Translations under genes and position numbers: made by a program | Shown here: positions 9,731-17,238 of the stretch, piece after piece | Numbering within the stretch: the first letter of the stretch is position 1 | Layout of the letters: each line of letters starts with the position of its first letter | Notes under the pieces: model-generated | What the model saw: the letters and a program-made list of their open reading frames with translations, nothing else | Told to the model about the DNA's origin: nothing | The model's database searches: none | NCBI GenBank assembly: GCA_020635435.1 | Contig: JACJZU010000004.1 | Location: 1-64,000, forward strand | DNA from: Flavobacteriales bacterium | Lineage (GTDB): Bacteria > Bacteroidota > Bacteroidia > NS11-12g > UBA9320 | DNA length: 64,000 nucleotides | Direction: 5' to 3'

Positions 9731-9762
9731 ATCCAAACGTTTCTCATCCCTCTAATTCATGG

Positions 9763-9770
9763 TATTTTTG
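9763..9770 (+). promoter_or_regulatory. -7 promoter element TATTTTTG
   Basis: TATTTTTG fits the Bacteroidota -7 consensus TAnnTTTG. It ends 5 bases before the ATG at 9776, so the transcript would be leaderless or nearly so. Confidence 0.6.
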
Positions 9771-9775
9771 ATGCG

Positions 9776-10555
9776 ATGAATGAAAAAACAGTCCTCTACA
9801 GTTTTTCGGACCGTGTGGCACGCATTACACTGAACCGACCGGATAAACGGAATGCGCTCAATGGGGAGACAGTTGTTGCACTCGAAAACGCATTGGATCG
9901 AGCCACTGAAGACTGCGCAAAAGTTACCATCCTTACCGGAGCAGGTTCGGCTTTCTGTGCAGGTGCTGACCTCGCCTATCTCCAACAATTGCAGGTTAAT
10001 ACCTATTCTGAAAATCTCGAGGACAGCCACCGTCTTGCAAGGGTTTTCCAAAAAATATCTTCCCACAGTTCCGTGATAATTGGCCGGATCGATGGTCCGG
10101 CGATCGCCGGTGGCTGTGGATTGGCAACCGTTTGTGATTTTAGCATCGCTTCCGAAGGAAGTATGTTCGGTTACACAGAAGTCCGTATAGGATTCATCCC
10201 TGCAATTGTAATGGTCTATCTAAACAATAAGATAGGATCAGGGAGAGCCCGTGATCTTTTGCTCAGCGGACGTCTGGTGAACGCATCCGAAGCTGTTGAA
10301 CTCGGACTGATCAATCGGGTTGTTCCTTCCGATGAGCTTGATTCAGCGGTCAATGAACTTGCCGAAACTATTGTTCTTCAGAATTCGGCACAGAGCATGG
10401 CTTTGGTCAAGGAAATGTTTATTGGAATTCAGGGCAAAACACAGGAAGAAGCGGTTGACTATGCAGCACAGATGAATGCTAAAGCTCGTGAAACCGACGA
10501 TTGTCGAAAAGGCATCAGTGCGTTTTTAAATAAGGAGAAGATCACATGGCAGTAG
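9776..10555 (+). CDS. Enoyl-CoA hydratase/isomerase family protein (methylglutaconyl-CoA hydratase-like)
   Basis: A 259-residue crotonase-fold protein. The N-terminal ITLNRPDKRNALN block and the oxyanion-hole motifs (AFCAGADL at about 59-66, and DGPAIAGGCGLATVCD) are typical. The second catalytic glutamate is present (YTEVRIGFIPAIV), but the first, normally in a GxELA context, is replaced by glycine (GCGLA). That pattern occurs in LiuC-like hydratases of leucine catabolism in this phylum as I remember them, so 3-methylglutaconyl-CoA hydratase is the best guess, but the substrate cannot be fixed. It overlaps tatD by 10 bases, so the two are co-transcribed. The start at 9776 is preferred because a -7 element lies directly upstream. 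Confidence 0.8.
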   Translation: MNEKTVLYSFSDRVARITLNRPDKRNALNGETVVALENALDRATEDCAKVTILTGAGSAFCAGADLAYLQQLQVNTYSENLEDSHRLARVFQKISSHSSVIIGRIDGPAIAGGCGLATVCDFSIASEGSMFGYTEVRIGFIPAIVMVYLNNKIGSGRARDLLLSGRLVNASEAVELGLINRVVPSDELDSAVNELAETIVLQNSAQSMALVKEMFIGIQGKTQEEAVDYAAQMNAKARETDDCRKGISAFLNKEKITWQ

Positions 10556-11319
10556 GTTGGACGGATACTCACGCACATCTATACGCCGATGAATTCAAAG
10601 AAGATCTCGAACTCGTCGTCAATCGCGCCTTAAAGGCCAATGTTGATCGCATCTTTCTACCCAACATCGATGTCAGTTCCATTTCGGGTCTGAAAGAGTT
10701 GACTGCAAATTATCCTGACCTCTTTTTTGGAATGATGGGCCTGCATCCGTGTAGTGTCGACGAAAATTATAAGGATCAACTCAAAATTCTCAAGGAAGAG
10801 ATCACCAAAGGTGGTTATAAGGCCATAGGAGAGATCGGAATGGATCTATACTGGGACCAAAGTACCAGATTGTGGCAGGAAGAGGCCTTTTGCATCCAAT
10901 GCGAGTGGGCTTCTGAACTCAATTTACCCATAGCAATTCATTCAAGAGATGCGACTACACCTTTGATCGAGTTATTGGAAGGCCATAGGGAATGGGCTAT
11001 TTCCGGAGTTTTTCATTGCTTTGGTGGTTCCCTCGTGGAAGCTGAACGCATCATTGAATTAGGATTTTATCTGGGAATCGGTGGTGTAGCAACCTTTAAA
11101 AATACTGACCTGCGAGAGATAATCCGTCAAATTCCCATGGATCGGATCCTGCTGGAAACAGATGCACCTTACCTGGCGCCAGTACCATTCAGAGGGAAGC
11201 GAAATGAAAGCAGTTATATCCCCATAATAGGACAGACCATTGCCGACGTGTATCACTCTACAATTGATGAAATCCGACGTATCACCACTCAAAATGCGAG
11301 CCGATTGTTTTCAGTTTAA
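10546..11319 (+). CDS. TatD family metal-dependent hydrolase (DNase)
   Basis: A 257-residue TIM-barrel amidohydrolase-type nuclease. Metal ligands and family motifs are all visible in order: DTHAHL near the N-terminus, GLHP (about 65), GEIGMDLYWD (about 97), HSRDA (about 127), FHCFGG (about 150) and LETDAPYLAP (about 205). The length is normal for TatD/YcfH. Family members are 3'-5' exonucleases or other phosphodiesterases acting in the cytoplasm, and a precise substrate cannot be inferred. The start is supported by an AGGAG sequence shortly upstream, inside the end of the hydratase gene. Confidence 0.93.
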   Translation: MAVGWTDTHAHLYADEFKEDLELVVNRALKANVDRIFLPNIDVSSISGLKELTANYPDLFFGMMGLHPCSVDENYKDQLKILKEEITKGGYKAIGEIGMDLYWDQSTRLWQEEAFCIQCEWASELNLPIAIHSRDATTPLIELLEGHREWAISGVFHCFGGSLVEAERIIELGFYLGIGGVATFKNTDLREIIRQIPMDRILLETDAPYLAPVPFRGKRNESSYIPIIGQTIADVYHSTIDEIRRITTQNASRLFSV

Positions 11320-11323
11320 TTTA

Positions 11324-11331
11324 TACCTTTG
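11324..11331 (+). promoter_or_regulatory. -7 promoter element TACCTTTG for tRNA-Ser
   Basis: TACCTTTG matches TAnnTTTG and ends 11 bases before the mature 5' end of the tRNA. It lies just after the tatD stop codon. Confidence 0.65.
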
Positions 11332-11342
11332 CCGTCCTTTCT

Positions 11343-11432
<90 letters not shown>

Positions 11433-11437
11433 AATAG

Positions 11438-11466
11438 AAAAGCCAGCGCCATGCGCCGGCTTTTTT
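11438..11466 (+). terminator. Terminator after tRNA-Ser
   Basis: An imperfect GC-rich hairpin (AGCCAGCGCC AT GCGCCGGCT) followed by six T's, immediately downstream of the tRNA. Confidence 0.8.
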
Positions 11467-12068
11467 GTTTTACTGGGAAGTCTGAGCCGAAGGCTCAAGC
11501 GAAACAGGAAAAGGAAAATGCCGTAACCACGAATTGGTGGGCTTTTCATTCTGAAGCCTTTCCCTAAGGGGGGGGCACAATTCTTCCTTAAGAAGTTAAA
11601 AAACATGAATCTGACTCCAATAAAGATGTGCTTCTAAGGTTGCGTTTGAAAAAAATTGACGTAGCAACCCGCCATTCCACAGCTATCCCGTTGCATTCCG
11701 TTTCTCTCACAAATACACACAACCAACTGAACACTGCACTCCGCCTACAATGAGTGCATTGTCAAAGGTTATTTGCCGTTCTTCTTACTATCTCACACAA
11801 TCAGTAAAATCGGCCGCCGATCAGCTTGTACTTTTTTACTGCCAAAAAAACCGCTGAATCCAAAAGTAAAAGACAATCGTCTCTATGATTTGCTGTTGAT
11901 CCAAAACTTCTGCAAGTTTGTCCCATATAGTTTCACGAATTCCTGATGGAATATAATTGATATGCAGCGCAATAGAAACCGGGTTCAAAACAATTGTCCT
12001 CGCCGTAATATGCATTGTAGGCGGATCGGAAGCCACGGATAATGAGGGTTCCAATAAGGAATACCAAT
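11467..12068. other. Intergenic stretch with no recognisable gene
   Basis: About 600 bases with no convincing frame, RNA fold or repeat. A small inverted repeat (ATCGG CCG CCGAT) lies near 11810-11822. Short frames here, on both strands, resemble no family I know. It may contain the promoter of the membrane protein at 12069, but no clear TAnnTTTG box is visible. Confidence 0.5.
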
Positions 12069-13475
12069 ATGAAATTGAGTTTCAAAACGGATCGAATTTC
12101 CCCAAGTATATTATTCACGGCAAGCATCCTGCTTCTCAATTTTATAGCCCTTTTTCTAAACAATAGCACATTTGATAGTGGAGATAGTATCCTGCATTTC
12201 ATCTATGCGAAGCAGTCCTGGACATACTCAAAGTATTTTCTGCATCATTGGGCAAAACCATTTTTTGTACTATTGGCATCACCATTCGCGCAACTCGGTT
12301 TTCCGGGCATGAAACTATTCAATGGGTTATGCGTGTCTATGGCACTTGTGATGCTCGGATCCCTGTATAGAAAGTCATTCTTTGCCAGTGTACCTTTCTC
12401 ACTTCTTCTCGGACTGAGCATGCCCGATCTGTTCAGATCTCAGAGCAGCGGGCTTACAGAGCCTCTTTTTGCACTCATTCTTGTGTCCGGCATGTATTTG
12501 TATTTTAGGGACTTTAGATCGTGGGGAGTCTTCCTTTGGTCATTCCTGCCTTTTGTCCGAAGCGAAGGATGGTTCGTTATTCCGGTGCTGGCAGTTCTCT
12601 TGATCGCAGATCGAAATTGGAAACTTCTTCCATTATTCTCAGTGGCAACAGTGATCTACTCACTTCTGGGTTGGCCATACTACAACGATATTCTTTGGGT
12701 TTTTCACGAGAATCCGTATCAGGGTGTAGAGGTGAAGTATGGCCATGGTGATTGGATACATTACGGCGTGCAACTCGTTTATGGCATGGGCTTACCTCTG
12801 TTCAGCACCCTCGTGCTCGGAACACTTCTAATAGTGCACCGTACGTTCAGAAATCGGGAATTTACTGGAATTGAAATTTGGGCAGTTGTGCTCTTCTGGT
12901 CTTTTTTCTGCGCCCATTCAATTTTTTGGGCCATGGGTTGGTTTCACAGCCTTGGTTTGAGAAGAGTATTCATAGCAGTACTCCCACTAACAGTCATTCC
13001 CATAATGGTTATCCTAAAGCCACTGGTTACCAACAGTAAAAGGTCCTTCAGATTGGCGGCAAGACTTAGTGTCATCATCGTTGTGCTCTTTCCGTTTTTA
13101 GCATCAAAAATGGGCTATAAATTGCCCGGAGCCTTTTCGAAAGACGCGCACCAGTTGGCTGCAGATCGTGCGTCCGCTTGGTTTGCCTCATCAGATCTCG
13201 CTAATTCCAGGGTATCGTACTCCTATCACTACCTCACACTTTCCCTGAATAGAGATATGGACGATCCCTCTCAAGTACGGTTGCTCAACCACAACAGTTT
13301 ATCCAGACTGCCCGATAGCACAGTCATTCTCTGGGATGATTATTTTGCAGTTTCTGATGCAGGTATTACCGAAGACTATTTCAGGGAATCTGATGACTAC
13401 GTCTGGGTACGTTCCTTCAAAGGAGAGGTCGGTAAGAAAAGAGCTCGTATCGAGGTCTTTTACAAAGTCCCGTGA
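12069..13475 (+). CDS. Polytopic membrane protein, GT-C glycosyltransferase-like
   Basis: About 468 residues with roughly ten hydrophobic segments and a soluble C-terminal part (about 360-468). The first membrane segment leads into an FDSGDSILHF loop. An acidic pair after the first helix is characteristic of GT-C mannosyl- and arabinosyltransferases of the PMT/ArnT type, and the short aromatic segments and positively charged loops (LGLRRVF) fit too. If so, it would move a sugar from a lipid-phosphate donor on the outer face of the inner membrane. No specific acceptor can be named. A start at 12042 is open, but the ATG at 12069 has AAGGA 8 bases upstream and gives a cleaner N-terminus. The gene stands alone. 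Confidence 0.6.
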   Translation: MKLSFKTDRISPSILFTASILLLNFIALFLNNSTFDSGDSILHFIYAKQSWTYSKYFLHHWAKPFFVLLASPFAQLGFPGMKLFNGLCVSMALVMLGSLYRKSFFASVPFSLLLGLSMPDLFRSQSSGLTEPLFALILVSGMYLYFRDFRSWGVFLWSFLPFVRSEGWFVIPVLAVLLIADRNWKLLPLFSVATVIYSLLGWPYYNDILWVFHENPYQGVEVKYGHGDWIHYGVQLVYGMGLPLFSTLVLGTLLIVHRTFRNREFTGIEIWAVVLFWSFFCAHSIFWAMGWFHSLGLRRVFIAVLPLTVIPIMVILKPLVTNSKRSFRLAARLSVIIVVLFPFLASKMGYKLPGAFSKDAHQLAADRASAWFASSDLANSRVSYSYHYLTLSLNRDMDDPSQVRLLNHNSLSRLPDSTVILWDDYFAVSDAGITEDYFRESDDYVWVRSFKGEVGKKRARIEVFYKVP

Positions 13476-13660
13476 AAGTATAGATCCCATTAAATGGATG
13501 TGAAAGAATTAAAGGGAAGAATACGGTTTAGCTCTCTTTCGTAAGCTAGACAGGTTTTTACTAAAAAAGGCTTCCACCATGATTTTCTGAGATGAAACTC
13601 GCGTTGGTGTTTATCCAAAAATGATATTCGTCTTTATCGGGCGTTTCCGAAGTTAGAGAC

Positions 13661-13704
13661 TATGACAATGGTCATATCTCAACCTCTTAAGTGATGTTCA
13701 TCAC
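13661..13704 (+). promoter_or_regulatory. Two Crp/Fnr-like inverted repeats upstream of SQR
   Basis: Two perfect inverted repeats: TATGAC-AATG-GTCATA (13661-13676) and GTGATG-TT-CATCAC (13691-13704). Both contain TGA-N6-TCA, the spacing recognised by Crp/Fnr-family dimers, and the second has the Fnr core TGAT-N4-ATCA. Their centres are 29 bases apart, roughly three helical turns. The second ends 48 bases before the oxidoreductase start. No regulator gene of this family is in the window. Confidence 0.6.
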
Positions 13705-13752
13705 ACAGTTCGCATCACCAACAGTCGAAATTCGGTGTAAATTAATGTGATT

Positions 13753-14952
13753 ATGAAAGCGAAATATCAAATTCTCGTAGTTGGTGGCGGAAACGCTGGT
13801 ATCTCAGTGAGTGCCAAAATACTGATCAAGAAACCCGATGCGGAAATCGCAATCATCGATCCATCCGAATTTCATTACTACCAACCGGCATGGACTCTGG
13901 TAGGTGCCGGAACTTTCGATATGAAGAAAACCATCCGCAGAGAATCAGAGGTCATACCCAAAGGTGTTACCTGGATCAAAGAGCGTGTCGATCGTTTTGA
14001 ACCGGAAGAAAACCGGGTTATCACAGCGGAAGGGAATACCTATTCTTACGAACAGCTGATCGTTTGCCCCGGAATTCAGTTGGATTGGGATAAAGTGCAG
14101 GGTTTACGTGAGTCTCTGGGTACCAATGGCGTAACATCAAACTACCACCCGGATTATGCAGAGTACACCTGGAAATGTCTGAAAGAGGTTCCCGCCAATG
14201 GAACAGCTCTGTTTACAAATCCGAATACACCAATTAAATGTGGAGGCGCACCCCAGAAGATCATGTATTTGGCCGGAGATTATTTCCGAAAAAAAGGTTG
14301 GACAGGGAAAACGGAGATCGGTTTTTACTCCGGTGGTAAAGTCATTTTTGGAATCAAGAAGTATGCAGACTCTCTGCTCAAGATGGTCAAGAAGTACGGG
14401 ATCAAATTAAATTTCCAATACAATCTGGTAGCTATCGATGGTCCTAAGCGCATTGCAACTTTTGAGCATGTGCAGGAAGACGGATCGGTAACTCTAATTG
14501 AAAAGAAATTCGATATGATCCACGTTACTCCACCCCAAAGCGCACCGGATTTCGTCAAAAGAAGCCCATTGGCCAATGAACAAGGTTGGGTAGATGTCGA
14601 TAAACACTCACTCCGTCATAACAAATACCCGAATGTGTGGGCACTTGGAGATGCCGGCAGTACTCCTAATGCCAAAACAGGGGCAGCGATCCGAAAGCAA
14701 TCTCCTGTCTTAGCAGAGAACATTACGAAAGTTTTAAATAATCAGGCCATATCTGCTCAATACAATGGCTATGGCAGTTGCCCGTTGGTTGTGGGCTATG
14801 GCAAGCTCATTCTGGCTGAATTCGATTACGATAACGTACCAACCGAAACTTTTCCGTTCGATCAGTCAAAACCACGCTGGAGTATGTGGATGCTTAAAAA
14901 ATTCGTTCTGCCCTGGATGTATTGGAATAAGATTCTCAAAGGCACAGCTTGA
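13753..14952 (+). CDS. sqr: Sulfide:quinone oxidoreductase (SQOR-type)
   Basis: A flavoprotein of about 400 residues related to mitochondrial SQOR. It starts with a Rossmann dinucleotide motif (VVGGGNAG) and has the conserved FHYYQPAWTLVGAG segment, an ATG-type region (LIVCPGIQLDW) and a second FAD-binding motif (NVWALGDAG). Two cysteines sit where the redox-active pair of type II enzymes is expected: Cys163 (TPIKCGGAPQK) and Cys343 (GSCPLVVGYGK). The reaction is oxidation of sulfide to sulfane sulfur with electrons passed to the membrane quinone pool. A basic, aromatic C-terminal segment (WMLKKFVLPWMYWNK) probably attaches it to the membrane. A GTG lies two codons earlier, but the ATG at 13753 is preferred. 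The operator-like palindromes upstream suggest regulation. No persulfide dioxygenase or rhodanese gene is adjacent. Confidence 0.9.
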   Translation: MKAKYQILVVGGGNAGISVSAKILIKKPDAEIAIIDPSEFHYYQPAWTLVGAGTFDMKKTIRRESEVIPKGVTWIKERVDRFEPEENRVITAEGNTYSYEQLIVCPGIQLDWDKVQGLRESLGTNGVTSNYHPDYAEYTWKCLKEVPANGTALFTNPNTPIKCGGAPQKIMYLAGDYFRKKGWTGKTEIGFYSGGKVIFGIKKYADSLLKMVKKYGIKLNFQYNLVAIDGPKRIATFEHVQEDGSVTLIEKKFDMIHVTPPQSAPDFVKRSPLANEQGWVDVDKHSLRHNKYPNVWALGDAGSTPNAKTGAAIRKQSPVLAENITKVLNNQAISAQYNGYGSCPLVVGYGKLILAEFDYDNVPTETFPFDQSKPRWSMWMLKKFVLPWMYWNKILKGTA

Positions 14953-15012
14953 TCAAACACGAAATATTTGTGCGTATAGTGGGCTGAACATTCCCGCCGC
15001 CTGCTTCGTTAG

Positions 15013-15020
15013 TATCTTTG
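15013..15020 (+). promoter_or_regulatory. -7 promoter element TATCTTTG
   Basis: TATCTTTG ends 3 bases before an ATG at 15024 and 18 bases before the ATG at 15039. Since transcription should begin a few bases after the element, the ATG at 15039 is the more likely start. Confidence 0.65.
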
Positions 15021-15038
15021 CACATGCCAAAGCGGGAA

Positions 15039-16037
15039 ATGCTCAGTGAAATTTTAAAGGATCGCATTTTGATCCTCGACGGTGCCATGGGTACCATGAT
15101 TCAAACCTATAAGCTGAGTGAAGCAGATTACAGGGGAGAGGCTTTCAAGGAACATCCACATCCTTTACAAGGGAACAACGATCTCCTCTGCATCACCCAA
15201 CCCGGCATAATCCGCGGTATACACAATAGCTTCCTTGAGGCAGGTGCCGATATTATCGAAACAAATACCTTCAATGCCAACCGTATTTCCATGGAAGACT
15301 ATCACATGGAAGATCAGGTCACGGCGATTAATGAAGCAGCCGTTCGTATTGCCCGTGATGCTGCTGATGCTTGGACCTTAAAGAATCCCGGTAAGCCACG
15401 CTTCGTTGCAGGATCTATCGGTCCCACGAATAAAACAGCCTCCATTTCCCCGGATGTGAACAATCCCGGCTTCAGAGGAGTGACGTTCAAGGAACTTGTA
15501 GTTGCCTACAAAGAACAAGCGGAAGCCCTTGTGAATGCCGGAGCAGATATTTTACTCGTCGAGACAGTTTTTGACACATTGAATTGCAAAGCTGCATTAT
15601 TCGCAATAATGGAACTTTTCGATGAAACCGGTACAGAATTACCCGTTATGGTAAGTGGAACCATCACAGATGCCAGTGGTAGGACCCTTTCAGGACAAAC
15701 CGTTGAGGCTTTCTGGAATTCGATCCGACATGCCAATCTCTTGAGTATTGGACTGAACTGTGCCCTTGGTGCCGTTCAGATGGAACCTTATGTAGAAGAG
15801 TTGGCACATCTCAGCGACTGTTTTGTTAGTGCTCATCCCAATGCGGGCTTGCCAAATGAAATGGGTGCGTATGATGAGAGTCCGGAGTATATGGCAGATA
15901 TCATTGAAGGATTTGCTAAGCGAGGAATGCTAAATATAGTTGGAGGTTGTTGTGGAACAACACCGGAACATATTAAGGCCATCGCCAATGCGGTGTCAAA
16001 GTATGAACCAAGAAAAGTAGGCGTAGCGGTAAATTGA
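15039..16037 (+). CDS. metH1: Homocysteine S-methyltransferase module of split MetH
   Basis: About 332 residues corresponding to the N-terminal homocysteine-binding barrel of cobalamin-dependent methionine synthase. Visible motifs are LDGAMGTMIQ at the start, ETNTFNANR, GSIGPTNKTASISPDV and the zinc-binding cysteines: Cys241 (GLNCALG) and Cys304-Cys305 (GGCCGTTPEH). The protein ends after this domain, so folate-, cobalamin- and activation domains must be on another polypeptide. In many Bacteroidota that second half (about 900 residues) lies next door, but here bshA follows after one base. Alone it could only activate homocysteine. It might also use another methyl donor such as S-methylmethionine, but the close match to MetH (Pro-Thr-Asn-Lys-Thr-Ala-Ser) favours the split-MetH reading. 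Confidence 0.88.
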   Translation: MLSEILKDRILILDGAMGTMIQTYKLSEADYRGEAFKEHPHPLQGNNDLLCITQPGIIRGIHNSFLEAGADIIETNTFNANRISMEDYHMEDQVTAINEAAVRIARDAADAWTLKNPGKPRFVAGSIGPTNKTASISPDVNNPGFRGVTFKELVVAYKEQAEALVNAGADILLVETVFDTLNCKAALFAIMELFDETGTELPVMVSGTITDASGRTLSGQTVEAFWNSIRHANLLSIGLNCALGAVQMEPYVEELAHLSDCFVSAHPNAGLPNEMGAYDESPEYMADIIEGFAKRGMLNIVGGCCGTTPEHIKAIANAVSKYEPRKVGVAVN

Positions 16038-16038
16038 A

Positions 16039-17175
16039 ATGAAAATAGGAATAGTTTGTTATCCAACGTACGGAGGAAGTGGAGTGATCGCAACAGAACT
16101 CGGCCACTACCTTGCCAAACAGGGCCATGCCGTTCATTTCCTGTCCTACGAGCAACCCGCTCGTCTCGATTATTTCAATGAAAATATCTTCTATCACGAA
16201 GTGAACGTGAGCCAATACCCGCTGTTCAGATATCCTCCTTACGAGTTGGCGCTCACTTCCAAGATTGTCGATCTTGTTCAGAGCACCGGCCTGGATGTCA
16301 TTCACGTACATTATGCAATTCCTCATGCCGCTGCCGCTGTAATGGCCAAGTATATACTTAAAACCAAAGGAATTGATCTTCCCGTGATTACTACTCTCCA
16401 CGGCACAGATATAACTCTGGTGGGTAAGGATGCTACTTATCGCCCGGTGGTCACCTATGCCCTCAATGAAAGCGATGGTATCACGGCAGTTTCGAACAGC
16501 TTGAGAAGTGACACTTTCGAACAATTTGAGGTTACCCGCGAAATTGAAGTGATCCCCAACTTCGTAGATTTTCATCGCTTTTCAAAAAAGCCTCGAGAGC
16601 ATTTCAAAAAGGCCATTGCCCCCAATGGTGAGCGGATCGTAGTACACGTGTCCAATTTTCGCAAGGTTAAACGGGTTGAAGATGTGATACAGGTGTTCTC
16701 GCGCATACGTCAGCGTGTTCCATCTAGATTATTGCTTATTGGAGATGGCCCTGAGCGGATGAATATGGAAAGAGTATGCAGAGATCTAGGTATCTGCGAT
16801 TGGGTCACTTTCCTCGGGAAACAAGAAGCCGTTGAAGAGATCCTCTCAGTAAGTGACCTGTTCCTGATGCCCTCACAAACGGAGAGCTTCGGCCTCGCCG
16901 CTCTGGAGGCAATGGCTTGCGAGGTGCCGGTCGTAGCTTCCAATACCGGAGGAATTCCTGAAGTTGTTATCGATGGTCGAGTGGGTTATATCTGTCCGGT
17001 GGGCGATATTGAAGCAATGGCAGAAAAGGGAACCTATATTCTCTCCGACCCCGATCGTCTTTCAAATTTTAAAGCCGCTGCTTACCAACATGCCCTATCT
17101 TACGATATTCTTCAAGTTGGACCGAGGTATGAAGCCTATTATCAAGAGGTGATTCACAAGCATCTCATTTCTTGA
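16039..17175 (+). CDS. bshA: N-acetyl-alpha-D-glucosaminyl L-malate synthase BshA
   Basis: A 378-residue GT4 glycosyltransferase that joins GlcNAc from UDP-GlcNAc to L-malate, the first step of bacillithiol synthesis. The N-terminal donor/acceptor loop CYPTYGGSGVIATELG, HYAIPHAAAA and TTLHGTDITLVG are diagnostic for BshA. The C-terminal Rossmann domain has VSNFRKVKR and the nucleotide-sugar motif ESFGLAALEAMA with EVPVVASNTGGIPEV. It lies one base after the homocysteine methyltransferase gene and is presumably co-transcribed, linking low-molecular-weight thiol and methionine metabolism. The later genes bshB and bshC are not in the window. Confidence 0.95.
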   Translation: MKIGIVCYPTYGGSGVIATELGHYLAKQGHAVHFLSYEQPARLDYFNENIFYHEVNVSQYPLFRYPPYELALTSKIVDLVQSTGLDVIHVHYAIPHAAAAVMAKYILKTKGIDLPVITTLHGTDITLVGKDATYRPVVTYALNESDGITAVSNSLRSDTFEQFEVTREIEVIPNFVDFHRFSKKPREHFKKAIAPNGERIVVHVSNFRKVKRVEDVIQVFSRIRQRVPSRLLLIGDGPERMNMERVCRDLGICDWVTFLGKQEAVEEILSVSDLFLMPSQTESFGLAALEAMACEVPVVASNTGGIPEVVIDGRVGYICPVGDIEAMAEKGTYILSDPDRLSNFKAAAYQHALSYDILQVGPRYEAYYQEVIHKHLIS

Positions 17176-17226
17176 ACTTCGGTTGATTTTACTCTCCGTA
17201 CGCAAACCGGGTCATGACTCAATAAG

Positions 17227-17234
17227 TATCTTTG
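17227..17234 (+). promoter_or_regulatory. -7 promoter element TATCTTTG
   Basis: TATCTTTG ends 4 bases before the ATG at 17239, so transcription should begin at or almost at the start codon. Confidence 0.65.
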
Positions 17235-17238
17235 AAAG

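Noticed and set aside
15973..16575. A 200-codon minus-strand frame inside bshA
   Set aside because: It lies wholly antisense to well-supported coding sequence (bshA and the end of the methyltransferase gene) and its translation resembles no family.
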